This document shows, piece after piece, positions 1 through 7,613 of a DNA stretch of 10,573 bases. The stretch's first letter is position 1. Every line of letters begins with the position of its first letter. Below the pieces are notes generated by a model. It had not been told where the DNA came from. It made no database searches and worked only from the letters and a program-made list of their open reading frames with translations. Source of the stretch: an uncultured Eubacteriales bacterium (GTDB lineage: Bacteria > Bacillota > Clostridia > Oscillospirales > Oscillospiraceae); assembly GCA_900545805.1 (NCBI GenBank), contig URAL01000051.1, positions 1-10,573 of the forward strand. Reading direction: 5' to 3'. Both the position numbers and the translations under genes were made by a program.

Positions 1-1
1 A

Positions 2-52
2 TGCCGTGAGCCTCTGGCTACAAAAATCGCTGCAAATGTAGCCAATTTGTAG
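2..52 (+). CDS. Possible C-terminal tail of a gene entering from the left edge (integrase candidate)
   Basis: One plus-strand frame is open from base 2 to a TAG at 50-52 and reads CREPLATKIAANVANL. Only 16 residues are visible, so no domain can be identified. The Ala/Thr/Asn-rich end resembles tails I associate with tyrosine recombinases of Clostridia elements. The position, convergent with and directly beyond guaA, fits because the 3' end of guaA is a known integration hotspot. Both points are inference. The frame could also be non-coding sequence open by chance. Confidence 0.25.
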   Translation, partial: CREPLATKIAANVANL

Positions 53-60
53 CCGATAAA

Positions 61-107
61 AAAGAAAAATCCTGAAAAACGCTGTATTACCAACGCTTTT
101 CAGGATT
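61..107 (-). terminator. Rho-independent terminator of the nadE-purB-purA-guaA operon
   Basis: Arms at 68-84 and 91-107 form a stem of about 17 bp with one mismatch and a G-U pair, closing a 6-nt loop. Read on the minus strand the hairpin is followed by GGATTTTTCTTTTTT, a strong U-tract. It lies 18 nt past the guaA stop. The plus-strand side has no comparable T-run, so it acts mainly on the minus-strand operon. Confidence 0.9.
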
Positions 108-124
108 CAGAAAACACTAATTAT

Positions 125-1666
125 TTATTCCCACTCAATGGTTGCGGGGGGCTTGGAGGTTATGTCGTAGACGATGCGGTTTATGCCCTTGACCTCGTTT
201 ACAATGCGCACGGAGACCTTATCGAGCACGTCGTAGGGTATGCGCGCCCAATCTGCGGTCATAAAGTCGGTCGTTGTCACTGAGCGCAGCGCGAGGGTGT
301 AGTCATACGTTCTGCCGTCGCCCATTACGCCGACCGAGCGCATGCTCGTGAGCACCGCAAAATACTGATTCATCGTGTCCTCAAGATGTGCCTTTGCAAT
401 CTCGTCGCGGAAGATGAAGTCCGCCTCGCGCAGGATATCAAGCTTCTCCTTTGTGATATCGCCGATGACGCGTATGGCAAGGCCGGGCCCGGGGAATGGC
501 TGACGCATGACCAGATATTCCGGCAGGCCGAGCTCACGTCCGAGGGCGCGTACCTCATCCTTGAACAGCAGTCGCAGCGGCTCTATGATCTCCTTAAAAT
601 CAACGAAATCAGGAAGTCCGCCGACATTGTGATGGCTCTTGATGACTGCCGCGACATTCGTGCCGGACTCGATGACGTCCGGGTAGATGGTGCCCTGAGC
701 GAGATAGTCCACGGAGCCTATTTTCTTTCCCTCATCCTCAAAAACCCGGATGAACTCTTCGCCTATTATCTTCCGCTTTGCCTCAGGCTCGGAAACTCCG
801 GCGAGCCTGCCGAGGAAGCGGTCCTGAGCGTTGACGCGGATGAAATTGATATCCCAGCTTTTGAATGCGGCCTCGACCTCGTCGCCCTCATTCTTGCGCA
901 TAAGACCGTGGTCGACGAAAATACAGGTGAGCTGACTGCCGACGGCCTCAGCGAGCAGTGCCGCCGCGACGGACGAGTCAACACCGCCCGAAAGTGCGAG
1001 CAGCACCTTGCCGTCGCCGACCTTGGCACGTATAGACTCTATAGATGCGCGCATATAGTCTCCCATCGTCCAGTCGCCCCTTGCGCCGCAGACCTCATAC
1101 AGGAAGTTGTGCAGCATCTTCTGGCCGTACTCGGTGTGGTTTACCTCGGGATGGAACTGCACACCGTAGAAGCCGCGGGCTTCGTCGCATATGCCGACGG
1201 TCGGGCAGGCCGCGCTGTGCGCGACAAGGTGGAAGCTCTCAGGAACCTTTGCCATATAGTCGCCGTGGCTCATCCACGTGACGCTCTCGGCGGGAAGATC
1301 CTTGAACAGGCGGCAGCCGGTATCGAAAAAGGTCGGGGTCTTGCCGTATTCACGGGCGGTGTCCGACTGCGCGGCGGTCACCTCGCCGCCGAGATAATGA
1401 GCCATAAGCTGGCAGCCGTAGCAGATTCCGAGCACGGGGATGCCGAGCTCGAATATCTTCGGATCGACCTGTGGGGAGCCGGCAGCGTAAACGCTCTGCG
1501 GGCCGCCGGTGAAGATGATGCCGATGGGGTCGTATGCCTTTATTTCTTCTATAGTCATGCTGTGGGGCTTTACCTCGCAGTAGACATTGCATTCGCGGAC
1601 TCTGCGCGCGATCAGCTGGTTATACTGGCCGCCGAAGTCCAAAACAAGCACTCGCTGATTGTGCAT
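125..1666 (-). CDS. guaA: GMP synthase (glutamine-hydrolysing)
   Basis: GuaA converts XMP to GMP in the cytosol using ATP and ammonia from glutamine, the last step of guanine nucleotide synthesis. The 513 residues match the usual bacterial length. Residues 1-195 are a class I glutamine amidotransferase: the nucleophile C82 lies in GICYGCQ, and H172 and E174 lie in QFHPE. The ATP pyrophosphatase P-loop SGGVDSS is at 226-232. The dimerisation domain follows and ends in the typical KPPATIEWE. The start is supported by a GGGGAGGG ribosome site just upstream, which abuts the purA stop 15 nt away. It is the last gene of the operon and is followed directly by the terminator. All key residues are intact. 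Confidence 0.98.
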   Translation of the reverse strand: MHNQRVLVLDFGGQYNQLIARRVRECNVYCEVKPHSMTIEEIKAYDPIGIIFTGGPQSVYAAGSPQVDPKIFELGIPVLGICYGCQLMAHYLGGEVTAAQSDTAREYGKTPTFFDTGCRLFKDLPAESVTWMSHGDYMAKVPESFHLVAHSAACPTVGICDEARGFYGVQFHPEVNHTEYGQKMLHNFLYEVCGARGDWTMGDYMRASIESIRAKVGDGKVLLALSGGVDSSVAAALLAEAVGSQLTCIFVDHGLMRKNEGDEVEAAFKSWDINFIRVNAQDRFLGRLAGVSEPEAKRKIIGEEFIRVFEDEGKKIGSVDYLAQGTIYPDVIESGTNVAAVIKSHHNVGGLPDFVDFKEIIEPLRLLFKDEVRALGRELGLPEYLVMRQPFPGPGLAIRVIGDITKEKLDILREADFIFRDEIAKAHLEDTMNQYFAVLTSMRSVGVMGDGRTYDYTLALRSVTTTDFMTADWARIPYDVLDKVSVRIVNEVKGINRIVYDITSKPPATIEWE

Positions 1667-1681
1667 TCCGTGCCCTCCCCT

Positions 1682-2959
1682 TTAAAACATCTCGATGCAG
1701 CCCTCGCGCTCGGCGCTGACTGAAACGTATTTTATCGGGCAGCCGACGGCCTTCTCAATGTATTTCACATAGTCAAGCGCGGCCTTTGGCAGCTCCTCCG
1801 GCTTGCGGCAGGCGGAGATGTCACACTTAAATCCCTCAAGGTACTCATAAACGGGCTTTGCGCGCTCGAGCTCCTCGATATTACCGGGGAAGTTCTCGAT
1901 GCGCTTGCCGTCGAGCTCATAGGCGACGCAAACGGGGATCTTGTCCATGTAGCTCATAACGTCGAGCTTTGTCAGAGCTATCGCGGTGCAGCCCTGCAGC
2001 TGCGCGCCGTAGCGCGACGCGACAACGTCAAAGCCGCCGACTCTGCGCGGACGGCCGGTCGCGGCGCCGTACTCGCCGCCTGCCTCGCGCAGTGCGTGAG
2101 CCTCGTCGCCGAACATTTCGCAGGTGAACGGGCCCTCTCCGACACAGCTTGAGTAGGCCTTCATGATGCCGATGCTCTCGTCGAGCTTGAGCTGTGGAAC
2201 TCCGGAGCCGATGGGCGCATAGGCTGCCAGCGTGGTGGACGCCGAGGTGTAGGGATAGATGCCGAAATCTATATCACGGAGTGCGCCGAGCTGAGCCTCA
2301 AACATGACGGACTTGCCGCTTTTGACGGCGTCGGTGAGGTACACTGTCGTATCGCAGACATAGTCGGTAAAGGGCTTGCCGAATTTTTCGAGCCATGCCA
2401 TGATCTCGTCAACGTCAATGGGCTCATGACCGTAGCCGCCGGCGACGGTGAGGTTTTTCCACTCGACGATACCGGCAACACGCTCGCGCAGATGGTCAAG
2501 GTTTTTAAGATCGCCCATTCTGATGGTCTTTTTCATGAACTTATCGGCATACACCGGAGAAATGCCGCGGCGGGTCGAGCCGAACTTCTTATCGCCGAGC
2601 CTGTCCTCCTCAAGTCCGTCAAGGAGCTTGTGATACGGCATGCAGATGGTAGCACGGTCGCTGATCTTGAGGTTTTCGGGGCTTATCGCAATGCCGCCCT
2701 CACGCAGGCGCGCTGTTTCGTTAAACAGGTGCTCAAGGTCGATGACTATGCCGGTACCGAGGACATTGACGGTGTCGTCGCGCAGGATACCGGAGGGAAG
2801 CAGGTTCAGGATGAACTTGCCCTTGTCGTTTACAACGGTGTGGCCGGCGTTATTGCCGCCCTGATATCGGACAACGATATCGTACTTTTCCGAGAGCAGG
2901 TCGACCATACGGCCCTTGCCCTCATCGCCCCAGTTGGTTCCAACGATTGCAGTTAACAT
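1682..2959 (-). CDS. purA: Adenylosuccinate synthetase
   Basis: PurA joins IMP and aspartate using GTP to form adenylosuccinate, the first step from IMP to AMP. The 425 residues are the normal length. The N-terminal GTP/IMP loop reads GTNWGDEGKGRMVD (7-20), where most homologues have Q for N9. The catalytic Asp is D12, and the catalytic His is H40 in NNAGHTVV. The IMP-site region with STRRGISP is present, as is the VGGFDVV segment. An AAAGGAG ribosome site lies 7 nt before the ATG. The purB stop is 13 nt upstream and the guaA start 15 nt downstream, so the gene is co-transcribed with both. PurB uses its product directly. Confidence 0.98.
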   Translation of the reverse strand: MLTAIVGTNWGDEGKGRMVDLLSEKYDIVVRYQGGNNAGHTVVNDKGKFILNLLPSGILRDDTVNVLGTGIVIDLEHLFNETARLREGGIAISPENLKISDRATICMPYHKLLDGLEEDRLGDKKFGSTRRGISPVYADKFMKKTIRMGDLKNLDHLRERVAGIVEWKNLTVAGGYGHEPIDVDEIMAWLEKFGKPFTDYVCDTTVYLTDAVKSGKSVMFEAQLGALRDIDFGIYPYTSASTTLAAYAPIGSGVPQLKLDESIGIMKAYSSCVGEGPFTCEMFGDEAHALREAGGEYGAATGRPRRVGGFDVVASRYGAQLQGCTAIALTKLDVMSYMDKIPVCVAYELDGKRIENFPGNIEELERAKPVYEYLEGFKCDISACRKPEELPKAALDYVKYIEKAVGCPIKYVSVSAEREGCIEMF

Positions 2960-2972
2960 TGTTTACGCTCCT

Positions 2973-4412
2973 TTACACATTTACACTTGCCTCGACGCCC
3001 AGCAGATCTCTGTTTGCATCGATGACAGGGGCAAGATACTCTTTTATGAATTTTTCGGTCTGATGCTCGGCCATGCCGGTAAAGCCATTCGCGTCGCAGA
3101 GCTTAGCAAGCTCCTCCTCATCGAGGGAGAACGCCGGATCGGCCATGATGCGCTCCAAAAGGTCGTTTTTCTCTCCGTAGAGCTTGACCTGCTGCGCCGC
3201 GGCCACGGAGTGGACTCGTATGCGCTCGTGCAGCTCCTGACGGTCGCCGCCCTTATGCTTTACACAGTACATGAGGATATTCTCGCTTGCCATGAACGGC
3301 AGCTCCTCATCCAGATGCTTTTTGCACACGGCGGGGTATAGCTTCATGCCGGAGGCGACGTTTATATAGAGGTTTAAGATACCGTCAACGGCCAGAAATG
3401 CCTCCGGTATGCTCAGGCGGCGGTTTGCCGAATCGTCCAGTGTGCGCTCGAGCCACTGGCTTGACGCGTTGAACGCCGCATTTTGCAGATCGTTAATAAC
3501 AAAGCGCGACAGCGAGGCGATACGCTCGGATCTCATGGGATTGCGCTTATAGGCCATCGCCGATGAGCCTATCTGCTTTGACTCGAACGGCTCGTCGACC
3601 TCCTTGAGGTGCGACAGAAGCCTTATATCGCTTGAAAACTTCGACGCGCTCTGTGCAATGCCGGACAGCGCCTGCAAAACGTAAAAGTCCGTCTTGCGCG
3701 AATAGGTCTGTCCGCTGACGGGCGCACAGCGGCTAAAGCCCATTTTCGCGGCGATGAGCCTTTCAAGCTCACATACCTTCGCCTCGTCGCCGTCGAACAG
3801 CTCAAGAAAGCTCGCGCCGGTGCCGGTGGTGCCCTTGCAGCCTAAAAGCTCAAGTCTGCCGAGCTGACAGTCCAGCTGCTCAAGGTCGTTTACAAGGTCG
3901 TATGCCCAAAGCGTTGCGCGCTTGCCGACGGTCGTCGGCTGGGCAGCCTGAAAATGCGTATACGCAAGCGTCGGAACGCTCTTATACTTCCGTGCGAAAT
4001 CACGCAGCGCGGCGATCGCGTTGACGAGCTTGCGCCGAACAAGGATGAGTGCTTCGCGCATACGGATGATATCCGTGTTATCGCCTACATAGCAGCTTGT
4101 CGCGCCGAGGTGGATTATGGGCTTTGCATCCGGGCAGCACTCGCCGAAGGTGAGCACATGCGCCATAACATCGTGGCGCACCTCGTGCTCGTGACGCGCG
4201 GCAGAGGCATAGTCGATATCGTCAACATGTGCCTTCATCTGCTCTATCTGCGCATCCGTTATATCGAGACCGAGCTCTTTTTCGCTCTCGGCAAGGGCGA
4301 TCCACAGCCGGCGCCAGGTTGAGAATTTGAAGTCATCGGAGAAAAGGCGCTGCATCTCTTTTCCGGCATATCTCCCGCAAAGGGGATTTTCATAAAATTC
4401 GTGTTTACTCAT
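2973..4412 (-). CDS. purB: Adenylosuccinate lyase
   Basis: PurB removes fumarate from SAICAR in de novo purine synthesis and from adenylosuccinate to give AMP. It is a homotetramer of the fumarase/aspartase superfamily. The flexible signature loop SSAMAYKRNP is at 283-292 and holds the catalytic serine. Active-site histidine segments are HEVRHDVMAH (76-85) and TLAYTHFQAAQPTTVGKR (148-165). At 479 residues it is the longer form also seen in eukaryotes, rather than the roughly 430-residue Bacillus form. The start overlaps the nadE stop by 8 bp in ATGAGTAA, and the bases upstream show no convincing Shine-Dalgarno. Translation is therefore probably coupled to nadE (inference). Confidence 0.97.
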   Translation of the reverse strand: MSKHEFYENPLCGRYAGKEMQRLFSDDFKFSTWRRLWIALAESEKELGLDITDAQIEQMKAHVDDIDYASAARHEHEVRHDVMAHVLTFGECCPDAKPIIHLGATSCYVGDNTDIIRMREALILVRRKLVNAIAALRDFARKYKSVPTLAYTHFQAAQPTTVGKRATLWAYDLVNDLEQLDCQLGRLELLGCKGTTGTGASFLELFDGDEAKVCELERLIAAKMGFSRCAPVSGQTYSRKTDFYVLQALSGIAQSASKFSSDIRLLSHLKEVDEPFESKQIGSSAMAYKRNPMRSERIASLSRFVINDLQNAAFNASSQWLERTLDDSANRRLSIPEAFLAVDGILNLYINVASGMKLYPAVCKKHLDEELPFMASENILMYCVKHKGGDRQELHERIRVHSVAAAQQVKLYGEKNDLLERIMADPAFSLDEEELAKLCDANGFTGMAEHQTEKFIKEYLAPVIDANRDLLGVEASVNV

Positions 4413-5142
4413 CTATCTGTTTAAATACGTTTATGCCGCTGCGCTTGTGTGCGCTGTTTCGGTGGAAGCGGTCGATTATCTTCTTTTCCGCGGGGCTTAC
4501 CTCTCCGCCGTTTATGTAGCTGTCTATCGCACGGTAGCTCACACCCATCTCACCCTCATCGGTCTGCCCGTCGAACAGTCCTGCCGAGGGTGCCTTGTTT
4601 ATTATGCAGGCCGGTGCGGTAAGCCATTTGAGAAACTCTATTATCTCGGTCGCCGTGAGGTCGGATATGGGGTTAAAGTCGCACGAGCCGTCGCCCCACT
4701 TTGTAAAGTAGCCCATATACCTCTCGCTGCGGTTTCCTGTTCCGGCGACAAGGCGGTATTCGGACGCGGCAACGGCATACAGCGTCGTCATCCTCAGGCG
4801 CGGAGCGATGTTGTTTACGGCCGCGTTCGTCAGCGTCGTTATGGCCTGAAGCCTGTCTATCTCCACCTGTCGAACACCCGTAAGATCAATGACTCGGCTT
4901 TCGATGCCGAAGTGCTCGGCAAGCTCCTTCGCATCCTTCATATCCTGCTCGAAATTGCGCTTTGAAGCGCAGGGCATCATTATGCCCACGGTGTTTTCGC
5001 AGGCAAACTTGCACAGTATGCCGACGAGGGCGGAATCCTTACCGCCGGAGTTTCCGAACACTATGCCGTCGACACCGCTGTCGGCCACAAGCTTTCTTAT
5101 ATACTGAACTCTGTCGGCAAATTCCTTGCTGTAATCACGCAT
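4405..5142 (-). CDS. nadE: NH3-dependent NAD+ synthetase
   Basis: NadE adenylates deamido-NAD and amidates it to NAD+, the last step of NAD synthesis. The 245-residue protein has the N-type ATP pyrophosphatase loop SGGKDS (32-37), the TGNRSERYMGYFTKWGD segment (135-151), KAPSAGL with GQTDE (183-196) and the C-terminal HRNSAHKR (227-234). It has no amidohydrolase domain, so the ammonia-dependent form is expected. I chose the ATG at 5142 because GAGGAG sits 9 nt upstream. A longer frame beginning at 5211 would start inside the -35 box and ahead of the transcript. It leads the operon, with its stop overlapping purB. Confidence 0.95.
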   Translation of the reverse strand: MRDYSKEFADRVQYIRKLVADSGVDGIVFGNSGGKDSALVGILCKFACENTVGIMMPCASKRNFEQDMKDAKELAEHFGIESRVIDLTGVRQVEIDRLQAITTLTNAAVNNIAPRLRMTTLYAVAASEYRLVAGTGNRSERYMGYFTKWGDGSCDFNPISDLTATEIIEFLKWLTAPACIINKAPSAGLFDGQTDEGEMGVSYRAIDSYINGGEVSPAEKKIIDRFHRNSAHKRSGINVFKQIDE

Positions 5143-5151
5143 TGAACTCAG

Positions 5152-5157
5152 CTCCTC
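5152..5157 (-). promoter_or_regulatory. Ribosome binding site that sets the nadE start
   Basis: GAGGAG on the minus strand with a 9-nt spacer to the ATG at 5142. It fixes the start 69 bp inside the longest open frame. Confidence 0.85.
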
Positions 5158-5182
5158 ATTATCAATAAATACCCGACAATAA

Positions 5183-5211
5183 ATTTTATAATATCTGCTT
5201 CCGTCTGTCAA
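5183..5211 (-). promoter_or_regulatory. Sigma-A promoter of the nadE-purB-purA-guaA operon
   Basis: On the minus strand a perfect TTGACA (5206-5211) is separated by exactly 17 bp from TAAAAT (5183-5188). Transcription would begin near 5176, leaving a leader of about 35 nt before nadE. A short GCGGC...GCCGC inverted repeat (5215-5219 and 5232-5236) lies just upstream of the -35 box and could bind a regulator, but it is weak. I see no riboswitch-like structure in the leader. Confidence 0.88.
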
Positions 5212-5338
5212 TAAGCGGCCATGACAAATTAGCCGCCTGCCGGCCTCCGTGTTTAGTCATTTTTCCCTCTGCCGCCGGTGTATCGGCCGTTTTTCGCTCA
5301 GCCATTTCAGTTACATATTTCCTTCGACAACAAAAGCC

Positions 5339-5367
5339 TTGATTTTTCAGCGTTTTTTTGCTAAAAT
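5339..5367 (+). promoter_or_regulatory. Sigma-A promoter of the lysozyme gene
   Basis: TTGATT (5339-5344), a 17-bp T-rich spacer and TAAAAT (5362-5367). Transcription would start near 5374, about 58 nt before the chosen ATG at 5432. This excludes an in-frame start at 5249. It is divergent from the nadE promoter, with about 130 bp between the two -35 boxes. Confidence 0.8.
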
Positions 5368-5431
5368 GCAGAATGTAATAATTTTGCCACTCATTTTTAA
5401 ACTATTTATCACAGCACACAGGAGAAACAGC

Positions 5432-7036
5432 ATGAAAAGGTACATATCCTTCCTGCTTGCCGTCTTGATGCTCGTGACCCTTGTTCCGACAGCGGCTCTC
5501 GCGGATAACGAGATTGAGGAAATGAAAGCCAGCGAAAATCTCAAAACCCTCATTAAATACTGGGAGGGCGCACAGCTCAAGGCATACAAGGCACATCCGA
5601 GCGAGGAGTACTGGACCATCGGCTACGGCCACTACGGTCCGGACGTATACGAGGGCATGGAGATCACGGCTGAGCAGGCCGACGCATACTTTGAGCAGGA
5701 TATCGCTCAGTTTGAGGCCGCGGCAAGGCGAATAAACGAAAAATACGGTCTCAACGCAAATCAGAATCAGTTTGACGCGCTCGTAAGTCTGGCGTACAAC
5801 TTCGGACCGGGCTGGGTCGAGGCAAACACCGGCTGGCGGCTGGCACGGTATATCAAATCGAATTTCAGGGACAGCTACGGAAACCCCATCCCCGATCTTG
5901 AGATCGCCGACGCCTTCGCGGTTTTATGCTCTGCCGGCGGCGAGATACTCCCCGGACTTGTCAAGCGCCGTATAAACGAGGCGGAGATCTTCCTCTACGG
6001 AAGCTACAACACCGCGCTTACAAATTTCGTCGTCGTCATAATTGACGCAAACGGCGGCACAGCAGACGGCAACCGCGTCGTCGCCTATAACAAGGACAAG
6101 CCCTACGGCTCACTGCCGACAGCTTCCCGTCAGGGCTTCAGCCTTGATTATTGGAAGGACTCCGACACGGGCTCTGTGCTTACAGGCAGCACAATAGCCG
6201 ACAAATCGCGCTACATAACGGCCGTCTGGTCAGGCGGCATAGCCCCCGAGACATATAAGCTAACCGTCTCCGGCGGTGAGGGCAGCGGCAGCTATACGGA
6301 GGGAACGAAGGTAAAGCTCGTTCCCGCAGTGTCAAGCGGCAAGGCATTCGTCCGCTGGGATGTGACCGGCGCAGGGGCTGTTTTGGGCGGCGACGGATAC
6401 TATTACATAACGATGCCGGCCTCCGATGTGACCGCGGTCGCGGTCTTGAGGGCAGTCTGTCCGCTCGGCGATAAATGCCCGACGAAGGATTTCACCGACA
6501 ATCCTGTGACATACTGGGCACACAATGATATTGACAGCGTTATTGCCTTGAGCCTGTTCAAGGGCACCTCGGGGACCACCTTCGGCCCGGACATAGTAAT
6601 GTCCCGCTGCATGCTGATAACGGTTCTGTACCGGCTTGAGGGCAGCCCCGACGTTACGGGCTATGAAAACCGTTTTACCGACGTTGACGCCGACGGCTAC
6701 TACTACAATGCTCTGCTTTGGGGCTCGCACAACAACATTTCAAACGGCTACAGCGACGGCAGATTCGCTCCCGACGATCCTCTCACGCGTGAGCAGCTCG
6801 TGACCTTCCTGCACCGGTACGCAAACTACAAGGGCTACAACACGGACGTATATACCGATATAGGCGGCTATTCCGACGCGGCCAAGGTCAGTCCCTTTGC
6901 CCGCGAGAGCATGTGCTGGGCAATAGGCGCGGGCATAGTAAACGGAACCGGCAACAACACGCTCAGCCCGCAGGACAGCGCATTGCGCGCACAGGTCGCC
7001 GCAATGTTCAACCGCTTTGCCGGCGGCATGGCCTGA
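5432..7036 (+). CDS. Secreted GH24 lysozyme with InlB-like repeats and SLH wall-anchor domains
   Basis: This 534-residue exported protein probably cuts peptidoglycan and stays attached to the cell surface. A signal peptide covers 1-24, with likely cleavage after AALA. A T4/P22-type lysozyme domain spans about 37-190, with catalytic Glu E45 in WEG and TIGYGH at 62-67. An InlB B-type repeat follows at about 198-266, then a divergent InlB-type repeat at 274-340. Three SLH units at about 350-534 typically bind pyruvylated wall polymer. The Asp expected nine residues after E45 is A54, with a two-residue insertion before T62. I recall this AYKxxPxE variant from Clostridia lysozymes, and E58 may replace the Asp. 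The start is chosen by GGAG 7 nt upstream and the promoter at 5339-5367. It may be a domesticated phage endolysin used for wall remodelling or killing competitors (inference). Confidence 0.9.
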   Translation: MKRYISFLLAVLMLVTLVPTAALADNEIEEMKASENLKTLIKYWEGAQLKAYKAHPSEEYWTIGYGHYGPDVYEGMEITAEQADAYFEQDIAQFEAAARRINEKYGLNANQNQFDALVSLAYNFGPGWVEANTGWRLARYIKSNFRDSYGNPIPDLEIADAFAVLCSAGGEILPGLVKRRINEAEIFLYGSYNTALTNFVVVIIDANGGTADGNRVVAYNKDKPYGSLPTASRQGFSLDYWKDSDTGSVLTGSTIADKSRYITAVWSGGIAPETYKLTVSGGEGSGSYTEGTKVKLVPAVSSGKAFVRWDVTGAGAVLGGDGYYYITMPASDVTAVAVLRAVCPLGDKCPTKDFTDNPVTYWAHNDIDSVIALSLFKGTSGTTFGPDIVMSRCMLITVLYRLEGSPDVTGYENRFTDVDADGYYYNALLWGSHNNISNGYSDGRFAPDDPLTREQLVTFLHRYANYKGYNTDVYTDIGGYSDAAKVSPFARESMCWAIGAGIVNGTGNNTLSPQDSALRAQVAAMFNRFAGGMA

Positions 7037-7052
7037 GCCTGACATCACAACG

Positions 7053-7089
7053 AAAATACCGATCACTGTTTTGGTGATCGGTATTTTTT
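7053..7089. terminator. Shared hairpin terminator between two convergent genes
   Basis: A perfect 14-bp inverted repeat (7053-7066 and 7074-7087) encloses a 7-nt loop. On the plus strand it runs into TTTTTT, a strong terminator for the lysozyme gene. On the minus strand the T-run is only ATTTTC, so termination of the opposing gene is likely but weaker. Confidence 0.9.
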
Positions 7090-7096
7090 ATACTCC

Positions 7097-7594
7097 TTAT
7101 TCGTCGCCGTCGTCCGGCTCCGGTGTTGCCGGCACCGGCGTGGGGGTAGGCGTGGGAACGACCTTTTTTACGAATGTCGCTATGACGCTGTGATTCTCGG
7201 TGACATTGGACAAAGTATAGCTCTCGACAGCGCCCTTATCCTGACCGTCGACAGTGACGGACTGTATCTCATAGCCCTCCTTGGGGGTAACGCTTATCGT
7301 TACGCTGCCCCAATCCTCGACCGTCACGCTGCCGTTGGGATCGGTCGTGCCGCCGTTGCCTGCGGTGACGAGCACTGTGTGAGTGCCGCCGGATTTGGCC
7401 GTATCCTTATTATTCTCTGGTGTCGAGCTTTCGGCAATGTCCTTGTTATTTGATTTTACGGAGCCGGGCTTGAAATCAAAGCAACCGTCAGCCGCCACGA
7501 CGATCACCGTCAGCACCGCCAAAACGCAGAGGATACCGGTTATTATCCACTTCGTTTTCATGCTCATTGAGCGCTTGTTGTTATTATTACTCAT
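7097..7594 (-). CDS. Small membrane-anchored extracellular protein with a divergent InlB-type repeat
   Basis: The function is unknown. The 165 residues comprise a short Asn/Lys/Ser N-terminus, one hydrophobic helix at about 15-34 (signal anchor), and a Ser/Asn/Lys-rich linker to about 70. One beta-repeat domain of the divergent InlB type follows at 71-142, recognisable from GYEIQSVTVDG and the YTLSNVTENHSV end. The tail is Pro/Thr-rich (PTPTPTPVP) and then acidic. The linker and tail look wall-spanning. C38 follows ADG, which is a poor lipobox, so a lipoprotein is unlikely. A GGAGG site lies 7 nt before the ATG, and the ricT stop is 19 nt upstream, so it is probably the third cistron of holB-ricT. 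The neighbouring lysozyme carries a similar repeat. Confidence 0.8.
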   Translation of the reverse strand: MSNNNNKRSMSMKTKWIITGILCVLAVLTVIVVAADGCFDFKPGSVKSNNKDIAESSTPENNKDTAKSGGTHTVLVTAGNGGTTDPNGSVTVEDWGSVTISVTPKEGYEIQSVTVDGQDKGAVESYTLSNVTENHSVIATFVKKVVPTPTPTPVPATPEPDDGDE

Positions 7595-7613
7595 ATCTCA
7601 GCCTCCGGGAATA

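Noticed and set aside
386..1723. 445-codon open plus-strand frame opposite guaA and the end of purA
   Set aside because: It is antisense to an unmistakable guaA, has no recognisable domain or convincing ribosome site, and arises from the codon bias of the real gene.
5143..5211. Longer nadE start adding 23 residues
   Set aside because: The extension would begin inside the -35 box at 5206-5211, ahead of the predicted transcript start, and GAGGAG points to the ATG at 5142.
5249..5431. Longer lysozyme start adding 61 residues
   Set aside because: It would lie upstream of the promoter at 5339-5367 and would bury the signal peptide that begins at 5432.
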